This document shows, one piece after another, positions 43,019 to 52,899 of a stretch of 64,000 nucleotides of DNA; position 1 is the first letter of the stretch; every line of letters begins with the position of its first letter. The stretch spans positions 112,066-176,065 of the forward strand of contig NZ_AMRN01000009.1 in the NCBI RefSeq assembly GCF_000300275.1, in the 5' to 3' direction. The notes beneath the pieces were generated by a model that worked only from the letters and a program-made list of their open reading frames with translations, was not told where the DNA came from and ran no database searches. The position numbers and the translations under genes are program-made. This DNA comes from Thalassospira profundimaris WP0211. Its GTDB lineage: Bacteria; Pseudomonadota; Alphaproteobacteria; Rhodospirillales; Thalassospiraceae.

Positions 43019-44662
43019 TTATGCTTCGATCCCGTGGTGGGAATGCGGGTCCTTGCCATCGGGCACCGGACCAATTTCGACAAAACGCGACCCATCCTGA
43101 AACAGGATATGGCCGGTGTAACCGGCAATTTGAAGGGCCTCGCGGAAGATACCGCGAATGTCATCGCGATTATGGGATTGCAACGGGTTTTCGGTGCGGA
43201 CAATCAGGTCAAACTTGCTGTCCTCGCCTTTCACAAGGCCATCCAACTGGGTGTGACCCACTACACTGAAAGACAGATCCAGCAGGAAACGCGTGCCCTG
43301 ATCATCGGGTTTGTCGGGATCATTTTCGCGATCGCCATGCCGCCAACCCAGTTGAAGCTGTTCGATCTTGTCGCCCATATTGAACGGCATCGCCATCACG
43401 CGCCAGCCATCCGGACGTTCTTCGGTTGCCATCGCACGCAACTGGGCAAAATCACCTTCAAGCCGTTTAAGCCCGCCACCGTCTGTATCGGACAGTGTGG
43501 CCAGGCTGGTCGCGGCGCGATCGCCCAGCCAGCCACGCAAACTGCCGCCCTGACCTGTCATGGCAGCAAAGAAGAACATCATGGTGGTGGTCAGTTTGGG
43601 GCCAGCCTGGGGAATGTTGTTTAGCATGCTGAGTGCCGCGCCGGGATCATGTTGCTGCAGGGCGCTAACTGCCCTGTGCAGACTGTCCCAGTCATGGGTG
43701 AGGGCGGCGGCCTGACCGCGCGCGATCAATTGTGCCTCGGTCATCGGGACAGATGTCGATACCTTGGCACCGCCCGATGGATCAACGTTAAATGACAGGG
43801 TTGCGCCCGTGGGCGCGGGAACCGGCAATTTGATGCCGACAATCCCGGCAGAGGTGCGAAGGGCTGTGAAACCCTGCGGCAGCAGGCGGGCCTCGGCACT
43901 ATCAGGGGGCAAGACTGTCCCGGTCAGCATCAAGGTGCCAGCGGGGGCCTGCCCGGCGGCTGTTTGTGCGGCAACGGTTGGTCCCATGCCGGCAGCCATA
44001 CCGCCTGTGCCTGCGCCACTTGCCATACCCGCCGAACCAGCAGAACCGGCTTGGGCAGCGGACGCCATGGCGTTGGCGGCCTGCTGTGCGGTTACCGTGC
44101 CCTGACCAAGGAAGATAACCTGTGTCTGGCTTCCGGCGGGTAACTGGGTGCCATTGGGCATGGTCAGGATGGATGTCGTCACTGCGCCAAATGTCTGGCC
44201 GGGTGTCAGGCTGCTGCCAGCGATATTTCCGTTGGCAAGGGCACCGGTCACCCCGGATCCCCCCGGCGACAGTGTTTGCGGCAGAAGTTGCAGACGCATG
44301 CCATCGGCCGGGTTGCCGCCAATTGCAGATTGCCCGGTGCCGGGATTGGTTGTCGGAATGCGGGCCCACAAAAGATCGCCGAGATTGCTGGGAAGCGGAG
44401 TGGGGATCCTGACCGTGACCGAGCCAAGGGCGGTGGCAAGGGTCAGTTGATTGCCTGATTGCGATTGAACCGATGCCTGCAACAACGTTTCGACCGGGAG
44501 CTTTGCCAATGCGGCAGCGACCTGTTGCGGGGTGGCGGTTGTGACGGTTGCATTGATTTGTGCCGGAGCCGAACCCTGATTGGCCTGCCCGGCAGTACCA
44601 CCCGCCGAAGCATGTCCACCGACGGCAGGGCCGGGCGATATTGCTTGTGGCGGGAGCGTCAT
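43019..44662 (-). CDS. FliK-like hook-length control family protein
   Basis: The 547-residue protein has a long Ala/Gly/Pro/Gln-rich N-terminal and middle part. Its folded C-terminal third (from about FNMGDKIEQLQLGWRHGDREND) runs FLLDLSFSVVGHTQLDGLVKGEDSKFDLIVRTENP, resembling the Flg_hook domain pattern of FliK relatives. A clear FliK with a more standard C-terminus is encoded at 57457-59097, so this would be a second, divergent member. It starts six bases after flhG. The family call is moderate. Confidence 0.55.
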   Translation of the reverse strand: MTLPPQAISPGPAVGGHASAGGTAGQANQGSAPAQINATVTTATPQQVAAALAKLPVETLLQASVQSQSGNQLTLATALGSVTVRIPTPLPSNLGDLLWARIPTTNPGTGQSAIGGNPADGMRLQLLPQTLSPGGSGVTGALANGNIAGSSLTPGQTFGAVTTSILTMPNGTQLPAGSQTQVIFLGQGTVTAQQAANAMASAAQAGSAGSAGMASGAGTGGMAAGMGPTVAAQTAAGQAPAGTLMLTGTVLPPDSAEARLLPQGFTALRTSAGIVGIKLPVPAPTGATLSFNVDPSGGAKVSTSVPMTEAQLIARGQAAALTHDWDSLHRAVSALQQHDPGAALSMLNNIPQAGPKLTTTMMFFFAAMTGQGGSLRGWLGDRAATSLATLSDTDGGGLKRLEGDFAQLRAMATEERPDGWRVMAMPFNMGDKIEQLQLGWRHGDRENDPDKPDDQGTRFLLDLSFSVVGHTQLDGLVKGEDSKFDLIVRTENPLQSHNRDDIRGIFREALQIAGYTGHILFQDGSRFVEIGPVPDGKDPHSHHGIEA

Positions 44663-44668
44663 GACAAC

Positions 44669-45457
44669 CTACTCCTCAAGAAGGGTTTGGGCGATTGCCT
44701 CTATATCCTGGGCGGCATCGCAGTTCGGATGACGGGTCAGAAGCGGCGTCTGGTTGCGAATGCATTCCGATACCTTGGAATCCGCACGAATAACGCCAAG
44801 CAACGGCGGCGAAATTTTCAAGAAGCCCTCGCACGCCTTGAGTAGCTTGTTGTAGATCGCCTGACCTTCTTTCTTGTCCTTGGCCATATTGACCACCACC
44901 CGGATATCGGTTTTCGGGCGGGCCATATGGGTGATCTTGATAAAGGCATAGGCGTCGGTCAAAGACGTCGGATCGCCGTTGGTAATCACAATCACCGTAT
45001 TGGCAAGGCCGGTCATCTGACGCACGCCCTGATCAACACCGGCACCAAGATCGATCAATACCTTATCATATTCCTTGCCGGTCTGGAGCAGTTCGTCCGA
45101 CAGCGCCTGAAGCCGGGTGGCCGGCAGGTTGGCAAGGCTGCCTGACCCGCTGCGCCCGGCAATGATATCAAAATCGCCATCGGGGAAGTGGGTTACCGCG
45201 TCTTTCAGGCTGATCCGCCCGGCAATCACGCCGCCCAGATCATATTTCGGCATCAGGCCAAGCTGAATGTCGATGTTGGCCAAGCCAAGGTCACCGTCAA
45301 ACAAAAGGGTCTTGTGACCTTCGAGAACCATCGCATGGGTGAGCGTAATGGAAAACCAGGTCTTGCCAACGCCGCCTTTGCCAGATGCAACTGCAAGGAC
45401 ATTGCGGCCTTTGGCCCGCGGGGCAGATTTGGGTGATGCATCAGACTTGGTAGTCAT
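44669..45457 (-). CDS. flhG: MinD-like flagellar number regulator FlhG/FleN
   Basis: FlhG is a ParA/MinD-type ATPase that limits flagellar number together with FlhF. The 262-residue protein has a deviant Walker A KGGVGKT (residues 27-33), the DGDLGLANIDIQLG segment and a DLGAGVDQGV segment. The start codon overlaps the flhF stop (ATGA), so translation is coupled. FlbD and FlhA are encoded just upstream. Confidence 0.92.
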   Translation of the reverse strand: MTTKSDASPKSAPRAKGRNVLAVASGKGGVGKTWFSITLTHAMVLEGHKTLLFDGDLGLANIDIQLGLMPKYDLGGVIAGRISLKDAVTHFPDGDFDIIAGRSGSGSLANLPATRLQALSDELLQTGKEYDKVLIDLGAGVDQGVRQMTGLANTVIVITNGDPTSLTDAYAFIKITHMARPKTDIRVVVNMAKDKKEGQAIYNKLLKACEGFLKISPPLLGVIRADSKVSECIRNQTPLLTRHPNCDAAQDIEAIAQTLLEE

Positions 45458-46434
45458 TTCACGACCTCGGAGAAGCTCGGTTTCGCGGTATCAGCGCGAT
45501 GGGACGGTATCAGAAGTTTTGCCAAGGCAAGGGGACTAAGGGCGGTGAGGCCGTCCGCAACCTGGGCTGTCATACTGACATTACAAAGGGAAAGATTTCC
45601 TGAATCGGCTCCATATAGCGCACCGCCAAGTCGGGCGGCAACATCAAGTCGCGAGATCACGACACGTGTTGCGCCACCATCGGCAAAGGCATTGGCAATG
45701 TCAGCCGCCTCATAGGCATCAATCCCCGCAGGGTTCACCAGCACCGGTTCACTCGGCACCGCTTTCATGAATTCACGAAGCGTGCCAATTTCGGTTTCAA
45801 GATAGGGGTTGCAGCTTGCCGTATCGATCAGGATGACATCAGCTTCGCGGATTTCGCCAAAGCGCGCCTTGAGATCGTCCGGTGATTTCGCCGCAAGCAG
45901 ATCAATCTTGAGAATTCTCGTAAAGGCCTCAAGCTGGGCCATGCCACCGGCACGTTTGTAATCGGTTGAAAGAACAGCAACTTTGCGTTTTTTCATCACC
46001 GCACGTGCCGCGGTTTTGGCAACCGCCAGTGTTTTGCCCGATCCGGGCGGGCCAACGAAGGCCAGCGCGCGCGGCGTATTTTTTTCGGGTAGTGGGGAGA
46101 AATCAAAGATTTCATCAAGCGCACCGGCCAACAATTGTTGCTCGGATGCAGCAGCCGTTTCGCGCCCCATCAGATCACACAGGCGAATGCGCAACCGTTC
46201 CGGCAAATTATGCCGCGTCAGGGCGGCCTCAACCGCATCAAGCTGTTCCTGAAGGGCGGGGGCCGGGCCGTCGTCATCGCCATAGTCGGGATCACGATCA
46301 AGGGCGGCCGTCAGGCGCACACCACTGCCGGGGATATCCTGTGTTGAGACGATGATGGCATCAGTGCCCATGTGCTCTTTAACAAGCGCCATCGCCTCGG
46401 TCATGGTCGGGGCAGTGAAGGTCTTAAGACGCAT
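45454..46434 (-). CDS. flhF: Flagellar placement GTPase FlhF, divergent
   Basis: FlhF is an SRP-type GTPase that sets the place of flagellar assembly. The 326-residue protein has the FlhF start MRLKTFTAPTMTEAMALVKEHMG and P-loop GPPGSGKT (128-135). The following motifs deviate: STDYKRAGGMAQLEAF replaces the usual TDTYR...QL form, DTASCNPY (204-211) replaces DTAGR, and SRLD replaces TKLD. The N-terminal basic/middle region is short. GTP use may be altered. It lies 57 bases after flhA and overlaps flhG. Confidence 0.88.
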   Translation of the reverse strand: MRLKTFTAPTMTEAMALVKEHMGTDAIIVSTQDIPGSGVRLTAALDRDPDYGDDDGPAPALQEQLDAVEAALTRHNLPERLRIRLCDLMGRETAAASEQQLLAGALDEIFDFSPLPEKNTPRALAFVGPPGSGKTLAVAKTAARAVMKKRKVAVLSTDYKRAGGMAQLEAFTRILKIDLLAAKSPDDLKARFGEIREADVILIDTASCNPYLETEIGTLREFMKAVPSEPVLVNPAGIDAYEAADIANAFADGGATRVVISRLDVAARLGGALYGADSGNLSLCNVSMTAQVADGLTALSPLALAKLLIPSHRADTAKPSFSEVVK

Positions 46435-46491
46435 TCAGTTCCCCCCGGTTTGTCATTTCCGCAAGCAGGGCGGTTTGCTTGATCATCGCCA

Positions 46492-48654
46492 TCACACCTG
46501 CCCCAGCGTTTTCAGCTGTGCCTTGGGGTGGATTTCGTTTTGCGACATCACCACGGTGCTTGGTCGGAAACGCTCGACGATGGATCGCACATATGGCCGG
46601 ATGCCCGGGCTGGTCAGAAGGACCGGGCTTTCGCCCATCATGCCAAGGCGCTCGAACGTCGTTCTGACCTTGTTGATGAATTCCTGAAGCTGGCTTGGCG
46701 GAATGGAAAGCTGCTTTTCCTCGCCCTGACCAACCAGGCTTTCGGCAAAGATCTGTTCCCACTGCGGCGACATGGTCACCAGCGGAATGACGCCGTCCTG
46801 ATTGGTATTCACATCTGACAACTGACGGGCCAGGCGTGACCGGACATGTTCGGTCATGAAGGTCGGATTGCGGGTAAAGGCGGTTGATTCTGCAATGCCT
46901 TCAAGGATGGTCGGCAGATCGCGGATGGAAACGCGTTCGGTCAAAAGGTTCTGCAATACGCGCTGAACACCGCCAACCGAAACCTGACCGGGAACGATGT
47001 CCTCGACCAGTTTTTTCTGGTCTTCATCAAGTTCATCAAGCAGCTTTTGCGTTTCGGCATAAGACAGCAGTTCGGGCATGTGATCCTTGATCACTTCGGT
47101 AATATGCGTCGTGATCACGGTTTGCGGATCAACCACCGTATAGCCACGGAACATTGCCTCTTCCTTCATGCCCTGTTCGATCCACATGGCCGGCAGGTTG
47201 AAGGTCGGCTCCATCGTCTTTTCGCCAGACAGGGTAATTTCCTCGCCGCGCGGATCCATCACGAGCAACATGTTCGGGCGCAGATCACCGCGGCCTGCCT
47301 CGATCTCCTTGACGCGCAGCACATAGGTGTTGGCGGGCAGTTGCATGTTGTCCTGAATGCGTACCGACGGCATGACAAAGCCCATATCACCGGCAAGCTG
47401 GCGACGCAGTGCCTTGATCTGATCGGTCAGTTTCTGGCCGCGTTCAGTACTGATCAGCGATAACAAGCCATAGCCAAGTTCAAGACGCACATAGTCCATG
47501 CGCAAGGCATTGGCGATGGGTTCTTCTGGCGGTGGGCCAGCGGCATCGGCCGCGGCCTGGGTTTCTTTCATCTGTTCTTCGGCAACGGCTGCGTTCTGGC
47601 GTTTGCTCATGTAGTAGGCGAGATACCCCAACCCGATCGCCAATCCGAGGAACCAGATCATCGGAATGCCCGGCAGAAGGGACATGCCCCCCATCAGGGC
47701 GGCAGCAACGCCAAGGGCCGCCGGATAGTTACTGACCTGCCCGAAAACGGCCTTCTCGGTTGCGCCATCAAGGCCACCCTTGGTGACCAGAAGGCCTGCT
47801 GCGGTCGAAACGATCAGAGCCGGGATCTGGGACACCAGACCATCACCAACGGTCAGGATCGTGTAGGTCTCGGTTGCCTCGGCAAGGGAAAGGCCCATCT
47901 GGGCGGTGCCGATGATGATACCGCCAATCACGTTGATAAAAGTAATCAGAATACCGGCAACCGCATCACCACGGACAAATTTTGATGCACCATCCATCGA
48001 CCCGAAGAAGGAACTTTCATCTTCAAGTTCCTTACGGCGGGCCTTTGCCTGTTCTTCATTGATCAGGCCTGATGACAGGTCGGCGTCAATCGCCATCTGT
48101 TTGCCGGGCATTGCATCAAGGGTAAAGCGTGCTGCGACCTCGGCAATACGGCCGGAACCCTTGGTGATAACGACAAAGTTGATGATGACAAGGATGGCAA
48201 AGACGATAATCCCGATGACGAAATTGCCCGAAATCAGGAAGCTGCCAAAGGCCTCGATCACCGCACCGGCGGCGTGCGTCCCTTCGTGCCCATAGCCAAG
48301 GATCAGTCGGGTTGTCGCAATGTTCAGCGCAAGTCTGAGCGACGTCGCCACCAGAAGGATCGTCGGGAAAGAGTTGAATTCAAGCGGCTTCTGGATGAAC
48401 AGCGATGTCATCAGGATCAGCACAGAGAAGCTGATCGAAAGGGCCAGCATGAAATCAAGCAGCCAGGGCGGCATCGGGAACATCATGACCACAAGGATCA
48501 TGATAAAGCCGAGCGCCATGGCGATATCGCCACGTTTCATGGCCGAAGCGACACGCGACTGAATGGCGCCGAGATTTAACCCGCCCGGCGCACCGCCGCC
48601 GGGGCCGTCAGAACCGCCGGAACCAGTCGGTGTGATGTCTTGACCTTCGGCCAT
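46492..48654 (-). CDS. flhA: Flagellar export gate protein FlhA
   Basis: FlhA forms the nonameric export gate of the flagellar type III apparatus. The 720-residue protein has about eight membrane helices in its first 330 residues, the conserved cytoplasmic loop ARFTLDAMPGKQMAIDADLSSGLI, and the C-terminal cytoplasmic ring domain ending near PSTVVMSQNEI. The first 25 residues are a Gly-rich polar extension. Confidence 0.97.
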   Translation of the reverse strand: MAEGQDITPTGSGGSDGPGGGAPGGLNLGAIQSRVASAMKRGDIAMALGFIMILVVMMFPMPPWLLDFMLALSISFSVLILMTSLFIQKPLEFNSFPTILLVATSLRLALNIATTRLILGYGHEGTHAAGAVIEAFGSFLISGNFVIGIIVFAILVIINFVVITKGSGRIAEVAARFTLDAMPGKQMAIDADLSSGLINEEQAKARRKELEDESSFFGSMDGASKFVRGDAVAGILITFINVIGGIIIGTAQMGLSLAEATETYTILTVGDGLVSQIPALIVSTAAGLLVTKGGLDGATEKAVFGQVSNYPAALGVAAALMGGMSLLPGIPMIWFLGLAIGLGYLAYYMSKRQNAAVAEEQMKETQAAADAAGPPPEEPIANALRMDYVRLELGYGLLSLISTERGQKLTDQIKALRRQLAGDMGFVMPSVRIQDNMQLPANTYVLRVKEIEAGRGDLRPNMLLVMDPRGEEITLSGEKTMEPTFNLPAMWIEQGMKEEAMFRGYTVVDPQTVITTHITEVIKDHMPELLSYAETQKLLDELDEDQKKLVEDIVPGQVSVGGVQRVLQNLLTERVSIRDLPTILEGIAESTAFTRNPTFMTEHVRSRLARQLSDVNTNQDGVIPLVTMSPQWEQIFAESLVGQGEEKQLSIPPSQLQEFINKVRTTFERLGMMGESPVLLTSPGIRPYVRSIVERFRPSTVVMSQNEIHPKAQLKTLGQV

Positions 48655-48743
48655 TGTCTTTGCTTGTTATCCTGTTGCTTGCTCGGTGTTCGTTGCGCCT
48701 TTACCTGCCTTGAAGATGGGGACAGCGCGCCGAAATTTCATGT

Positions 48744-50306
48744 TCAGTCGTGACCGTCGCCCGGGGCCGGTACAGCAAGTCCTTCGTCGGTATACTGGCG
48801 CAGCTTGTTGCGCAGGGTCCGGATGGAAATGCCAAGAATGTTGGCCGCATGGGTCCGGTTGCCAAAGCAATGCTTGAGCGTATCAATGATCAGATCACGT
48901 TCGACATCAGCAACAGTGCGCCCGACAAGTGCCGAGGTCACAGAACCGTTTCCAGCCGTGCTTTCATCGGATGCACCGTCATCGCCGCTGTCTGCGTCAT
49001 CATCCCGAGAAGGAGCCTCATGCGCCGGTGCGGATGGGGCAGGAGCCGGTGCGCTGGGTTGATAGGCCGATGATGCTGCGCCATAGGCGGCATTGGCACT
49101 GGCATAGGCCGAACTGGCGCGTGCCGTCGTAGACGGGGCTGGTGCAGATGCAGATGGTGCCGGGGCCTGCGATACGGGGGCTGCGGCTGCCGGGGCAGGT
49201 GCGTTGCTTTCGCCAGACAGCATGATGGCTTCTGGCCCGATTTCATCGGGACCGGCGATCAGAACCGCGCGATGCATGGTGTTTTCAAGTTCGCGGACAT
49301 TGCCCCGCCAATGGTGAGACAGCAGGCGCTGGATCGCAAGCGGGCTGATCGGGCGGATGGGAACATCATTGGCATCAGAGTATTTTTTGACAAAGAACTC
49401 GGCCAAAACCGGGATATCATCGGGACGTTCACGCAGTGACGGGATATCAAGATTGACCACGTTCAGGCGGAAATACAAATCCTCGCGGAAGTTGCCGGCA
49501 TTGACTTCGGCCTCAAGATTGCGGTTTGAGGTCGCAAGAATGCGGACATCGACCTTGACCGGGCTTTTGCCGCCAAGCCGGTCAATTTCCTTTTCCTGAA
49601 TGGCACGGAGAAGCTTTGCCTGAAGGCGCACATCCATTTCGCTGATTTCATCAAGCAAAAGGGTGCCGCCGTTGGCTTCTTCGAACTTGCCGATACGTCG
49701 TGCCTGGGCACCGGTAAAGGCGCCCTTTTCATGGCCAAACAGTTCGGATTCAAGAAGGTTGTCGGGGATGGCCGCGCAGTTGACCGCAACGAACGGCTTG
49801 TCCGAACGATTGGACTTGCGGTGCACATAGCGCGAAATGATTTCCTTACCGGTGCCGCTTTCGCCCGTGATCAGGATGGATGCCGAACTGTTGGCCACCT
49901 GACTTGCCAGTCGGAGCGTCTCGGCCATGCGCGCATCGCGATGGATCAGCGCGTGGCTTTCTTCGGTGACGGCTTCGAAAATTGCGGCAATCAAATCGGC
50001 TTCGGGGGGCAGGGGGATGAATTCCTGGGCACCTGCCTTAATCGCATTGACTGCACCATTGACGTCATTGCCGATGCCACACGCGACCACCGGGGTCGTG
50101 ATGCGTTCGGCAACCATACCTTCAATCAGGGCGGCGACATCAAGGGTGATATCAGCCATAACCAGATCAATCCGGTTGCCCGCCCGCAGGATGTTAAGCG
50201 CAGTCGTGACACTTTCGGCCAACTGGACCGAAGCGCCGCGCGCCATTGCGATCTTGCTGGCTGCGCCTATCTGTCCGCCCAGTCCACCAACGATCAGTAC
50301 CTGCAT
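48744..50306 (-). CDS. flbD: Sigma-54-dependent flagellar activator FlbD
   Basis: FlbD activates class III flagellar promoters with RNA polymerase-sigma-54. The 520-residue protein has an N-terminal receiver-like domain whose acidic pocket is degraded (LIVGGLGG in place of the usual acidic pair; D52 in MADITLD), an AAA+ domain with Walker A GESGTGKE, the sigma-54 contact motif GAFTGA, and a Fis-type HTH ([28 protein letters not shown] region) at the end. An Ala/Pro/Ser-rich linker of about 90 residues precedes the HTH. Sigma-54-type promoters occur before fliK and fliD in this window. Confidence 0.93.
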   Translation of the reverse strand: MQVLIVGGLGGQIGAASKIAMARGASVQLAESVTTALNILRAGNRIDLVMADITLDVAALIEGMVAERITTPVVACGIGNDVNGAVNAIKAGAQEFIPLPPEADLIAAIFEAVTEESHALIHRDARMAETLRLASQVANSSASILITGESGTGKEIISRYVHRKSNRSDKPFVAVNCAAIPDNLLESELFGHEKGAFTGAQARRIGKFEEANGGTLLLDEISEMDVRLQAKLLRAIQEKEIDRLGGKSPVKVDVRILATSNRNLEAEVNAGNFREDLYFRLNVVNLDIPSLRERPDDIPVLAEFFVKKYSDANDVPIRPISPLAIQRLLSHHWRGNVRELENTMHRAVLIAGPDEIGPEAIMLSGESNAPAPAAAAPVSQAPAPSASAPAPSTTARASSAYASANAAYGAASSAYQPSAPAPAPSAPAHEAPSRDDDADSGDDGASDESTAGNGSVTSALVGRTVADVERDLIIDTLKHCFGNRTHAANILGISIRTLRNKLRQYTDEGLAVPAPGDGHD

Positions 50307-50340
50307 CGTATCATCTCTTTCCGATCAGTTTCGGGGACCC

Positions 50341-50367
50341 GGCGCATCACAAGAGCGTTGATGCGCC
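50341..50367 (-). other. Hairpin between motA and flbD
   Basis: ggcgcatca (50341-50349) and tgatgcgcc (50359-50367) form a perfect nine-base stem with a nine-base loop. No T run follows on the minus strand, so it may modulate rather than end transcription. Confidence 0.4.
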
Positions 50368-50392
50368 AGAACCACCATATTCACATTCACTA

Positions 50393-51187
50393 TCAATCGA
50401 AGTAGCTGACGCGTTTTGACGGCGGCAGGATCGAGTTGATCAGCATTTCCAGACGACGGGGGTTTTCCTGTCGACCGATGGAAACAGCACCAACCATGTA
50501 GACCGAATTCAAAAGTTCCTCGTCGCTGGAGTTGCGTTCAAGCTTACCGGCAAGCGGCATGAACACCATGTTGGCCAGAACCGCGCCATAGAAGGTCGTC
50601 AAAAGCGCAACAGCCATCGACGGACCAATCGATGACGGATCATCAAGGTTGCCAAGCATCTGCACCAGACCGATCAGCGTTCCGATCAGACCCATTGCCG
50701 GTGCAACGTCACCGGCTTTTTTCATGATGTTGGCACCTTTCTGGTGGCGGCCGATGGTGGCGTTCATGTCCTTGCGCATGATGGCTTCGACTTCCTCGGG
50801 CGGGGTGCCGTCAACGACAAGCGACAAGCCTTTCCAAAGGTATTCTTCGCTTTGCAGGCTATCAAGATGCCCCTGAAGAGACAGCACGCCACCTTTACGG
50901 GCGATTTCGGCAAGCTGAAGAATTTGAAGTGCCGCATCCGCCGGATTGCGCGATTTGTGGAAAATCGTACGCATCAGCACTTTGCCAGAGCCGAGAAACT
51001 CGCCCAGCGCAAAGCTGACAGCAGTAATGGCTGCTGTACCGCCGATAACAATCAGGACAGAGGGGATATCGATAAACGCACCCGGCGATCCACCAAAGAT
51101 GATTGCAGCAATCACCAACGCAAAGCCAATGGCCAGTCCCCCGACTGTCGCAATGTCAAACGACGTTTTAGTCCCCCCTTCGGCCAT
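50393..51187 (-). CDS. motA: Flagellar stator protein MotA, PomA-like
   Basis: The 264-residue stator subunit has four membrane helices. Its sequence follows PomA of sodium-driven motors closely: DIATVGGLAIGFALVI, LAEIARKGGVLSLQ (the charged loop region), and DVAPAMGLIGTLIGLVQMLGNLDDPSSIGPSMAVALLTTFYGAVLANMVF. Sodium coupling is inference from that likeness; the ion is set mainly by the B subunit, which is not in the window. It lies between fliN and flbD. Confidence 0.9.
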   Translation of the reverse strand: MAEGGTKTSFDIATVGGLAIGFALVIAAIIFGGSPGAFIDIPSVLIVIGGTAAITAVSFALGEFLGSGKVLMRTIFHKSRNPADAALQILQLAEIARKGGVLSLQGHLDSLQSEEYLWKGLSLVVDGTPPEEVEAIMRKDMNATIGRHQKGANIMKKAGDVAPAMGLIGTLIGLVQMLGNLDDPSSIGPSMAVALLTTFYGAVLANMVFMPLAGKLERNSSDEELLNSVYMVGAVSIGRQENPRRLEMLINSILPPSKRVSYFD

Positions 51188-51208
51188 AGTCGGATATCCT
51201 CTCTTACG

Positions 51209-51571
51209 TTAGCTTTTCTCGGATTTGATGATTTCCGTCATGGTCACACCAAGCCGGTCTTCCACGACCACCACCTCGCCGCGTGCGACGAGACGGTTGT
51301 TCACATAGATATCAATAGCTTCACCAACTTTACGGTCAAGCTCTACCACGGCACCACGACCAAGTTTCAGCAATTGGCTGACTTGCATGGTTGCTTTGCC
51401 AAGAACTGCGGAAACCTGAACGGGAATATCGTACACGGCTTCGAGATCCTTGGAGGTCTTCATCTGCTCGCTGCCGGCTTCGGCCGCAGCAAGAAGTTCG
51501 GTCCCTTCGCCCTCGAGTTCGATGTTATCGTCGTCGAGCTCCGAGAGTTCCAGATCGTCATCATCAGCCAT
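51209..51571 (-). CDS. fliN: Flagellar switch protein FliN
   Basis: The 120-residue protein has an acidic N-terminal region of about 40 residues (MADDDDLELSELDDDN) and the SpoA/SurP-type domain: VYDIPVQVSAVLGKATMQVSQLLKLGRGAVVELDRKVGEAIDIYVNNRLVARGEVVVVEDRLGV. It forms the lower ring of the rotor switch. Its 5' end overlaps the fliH-like gene by eight bases. Confidence 0.96.
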   Translation of the reverse strand: MADDDDLELSELDDDNIELEGEGTELLAAAEAGSEQMKTSKDLEAVYDIPVQVSAVLGKATMQVSQLLKLGRGAVVELDRKVGEAIDIYVNNRLVARGEVVVVEDRLGVTMTEIIKSEKS

Positions 51572-52820
51572 TTTCGTCTCCTGCGTCTCTGGTCGGTTGC
51601 TTCACAGCAGCCGTTTCATCGGCTGTGGTCGTCGGGTCTTCCTGCGCAGCCGTCTGTTCGGTTTCCGGGCCGGAATTACCGGGCTGTGCAGAGCCTTGCG
51701 CTGTCGCCGTTGTCTGGTCTTTTTGTGGTTCAGGCTTGTTTTCCGCCTGATCTGTAATGTTTGGTTCCGGTGTCGGCTGTGGCGGCGGTGTCGTGTCCGT
51801 TTCAGGTCCGTGCATCGCGCCATCGGTGGTTGCCGATTCAGCCTTCGTATCTTCTTGCAATGTTTGCATATTCCGCGCCGCGGTGCCATCGCCTTCTTGC
51901 GTATCAGAGCCGGGCTCAGTTGGTTCTGCGGCGGATGGCATTTCGGGTGTGATCTGATTTACGGTTTCGGCCTGATCCGGTGCTGGTCCGCTTGGCTGAA
52001 CCGGTGCAGAAGGCTGTGCCGGGGCTTTCGCCTCGGGGGCGAGGCGGCTTTCCTGAATTTCGGGATCGCCCATATCGCTTTCGGGCAGATCATGGTCGTT
52101 GGCATGCAGGGTCAATGCGTTGTCGATGATCGCGTTGATTTCCGACCATATCCGCGCACTGTCGCGAACAGCCGTGCCATCGCCCCAGGATACCTGACAA
52201 TCACCCATTGCGACGTCCGGTTCGCCAACCACAACAACCTTGCCGGAAAATCCACGGGACTCTGCAATGCGCTGGGCTGCGGCACCAACTTCTGTTTCAA
52301 GGTCGGGATTGACCTTGATCATGACTTTCGGCGCTTCAAACAGGTTGGCAAGACATTGCCGAACAATGTCTTCGATTTCGGTCATCTGGTATTGTTTCGA
52401 CCAGGCCGGGGCCAGCTTGCGAAGGACACCAAGGGCAACGTGAATGGCATCTTCGTTGATCTTGGCGTTAGCGCGCTTTTGCTGCTCGTCAATCTGGGCG
52501 AGCTTTTCGGCGATTTCGGATTCCACATCGCCAACCGCCTTTTCAAGCGACGCCATGATTTGCTGGTGGGCTTCGTCATAGCCTTGTTTGTGACCTTCGG
52601 CAAAACCCTGTTCGTGGCCGCGCTTTTCGGCATCGGCGACCATCTGTGCGCCCTGTTCCTCAGTATAGACAGGCGGCGGGGGCGGAGGGGCTTCTTCTTC
52701 TTTCTTTTTCTTCTTTTTCGTACTCAGTTCGTAATGCTCATCCTCTTTGCCTGCCGAACGGATTACGTTGTCGGCATCGTCGAAGCTGAGTGAGAATGTG
52801 AACTTTTCAATGGCCGTCAT
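51564..52820 (-). CDS. fliH: FliH-like flagellar assembly protein with long acidic tail
   Basis: FliH regulates the export ATPase FliI and links it to the C-ring. The 418-residue protein has a Lys then Pro run (STKKKKKKEEEAPPPPPP), the GXXXG-like helical repeat region (EKRGHEQGFAEGHKQGYDEAH), and a C-terminal globular region (DIVRQCLANLFEAPKVMIKVNPDLE). After about residue 250 comes a Pro/Glu/Thr/Gln-rich disordered tail of some 165 residues that typical FliH lacks. Position before fliN and after fliF supports the call. Confidence 0.82.
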   Translation of the reverse strand: MTAIEKFTFSLSFDDADNVIRSAGKEDEHYELSTKKKKKKEEEAPPPPPPVYTEEQGAQMVADAEKRGHEQGFAEGHKQGYDEAHQQIMASLEKAVGDVESEIAEKLAQIDEQQKRANAKINEDAIHVALGVLRKLAPAWSKQYQMTEIEDIVRQCLANLFEAPKVMIKVNPDLETEVGAAAQRIAESRGFSGKVVVVGEPDVAMGDCQVSWGDGTAVRDSARIWSEINAIIDNALTLHANDHDLPESDMGDPEIQESRLAPEAKAPAQPSAPVQPSGPAPDQAETVNQITPEMPSAAEPTEPGSDTQEGDGTAARNMQTLQEDTKAESATTDGAMHGPETDTTPPPQPTPEPNITDQAENKPEPQKDQTTATAQGSAQPGNSGPETEQTAAQEDPTTTADETAAVKQPTRDAGDENG

Positions 52821-52899
52821 ATCGAACTGCTAAAACGCCTTGAGCAACAAAAGGAAGGCAGCCCTGCGGCTGCCAGTGAGCCGATAACTGTCAGGAGAA

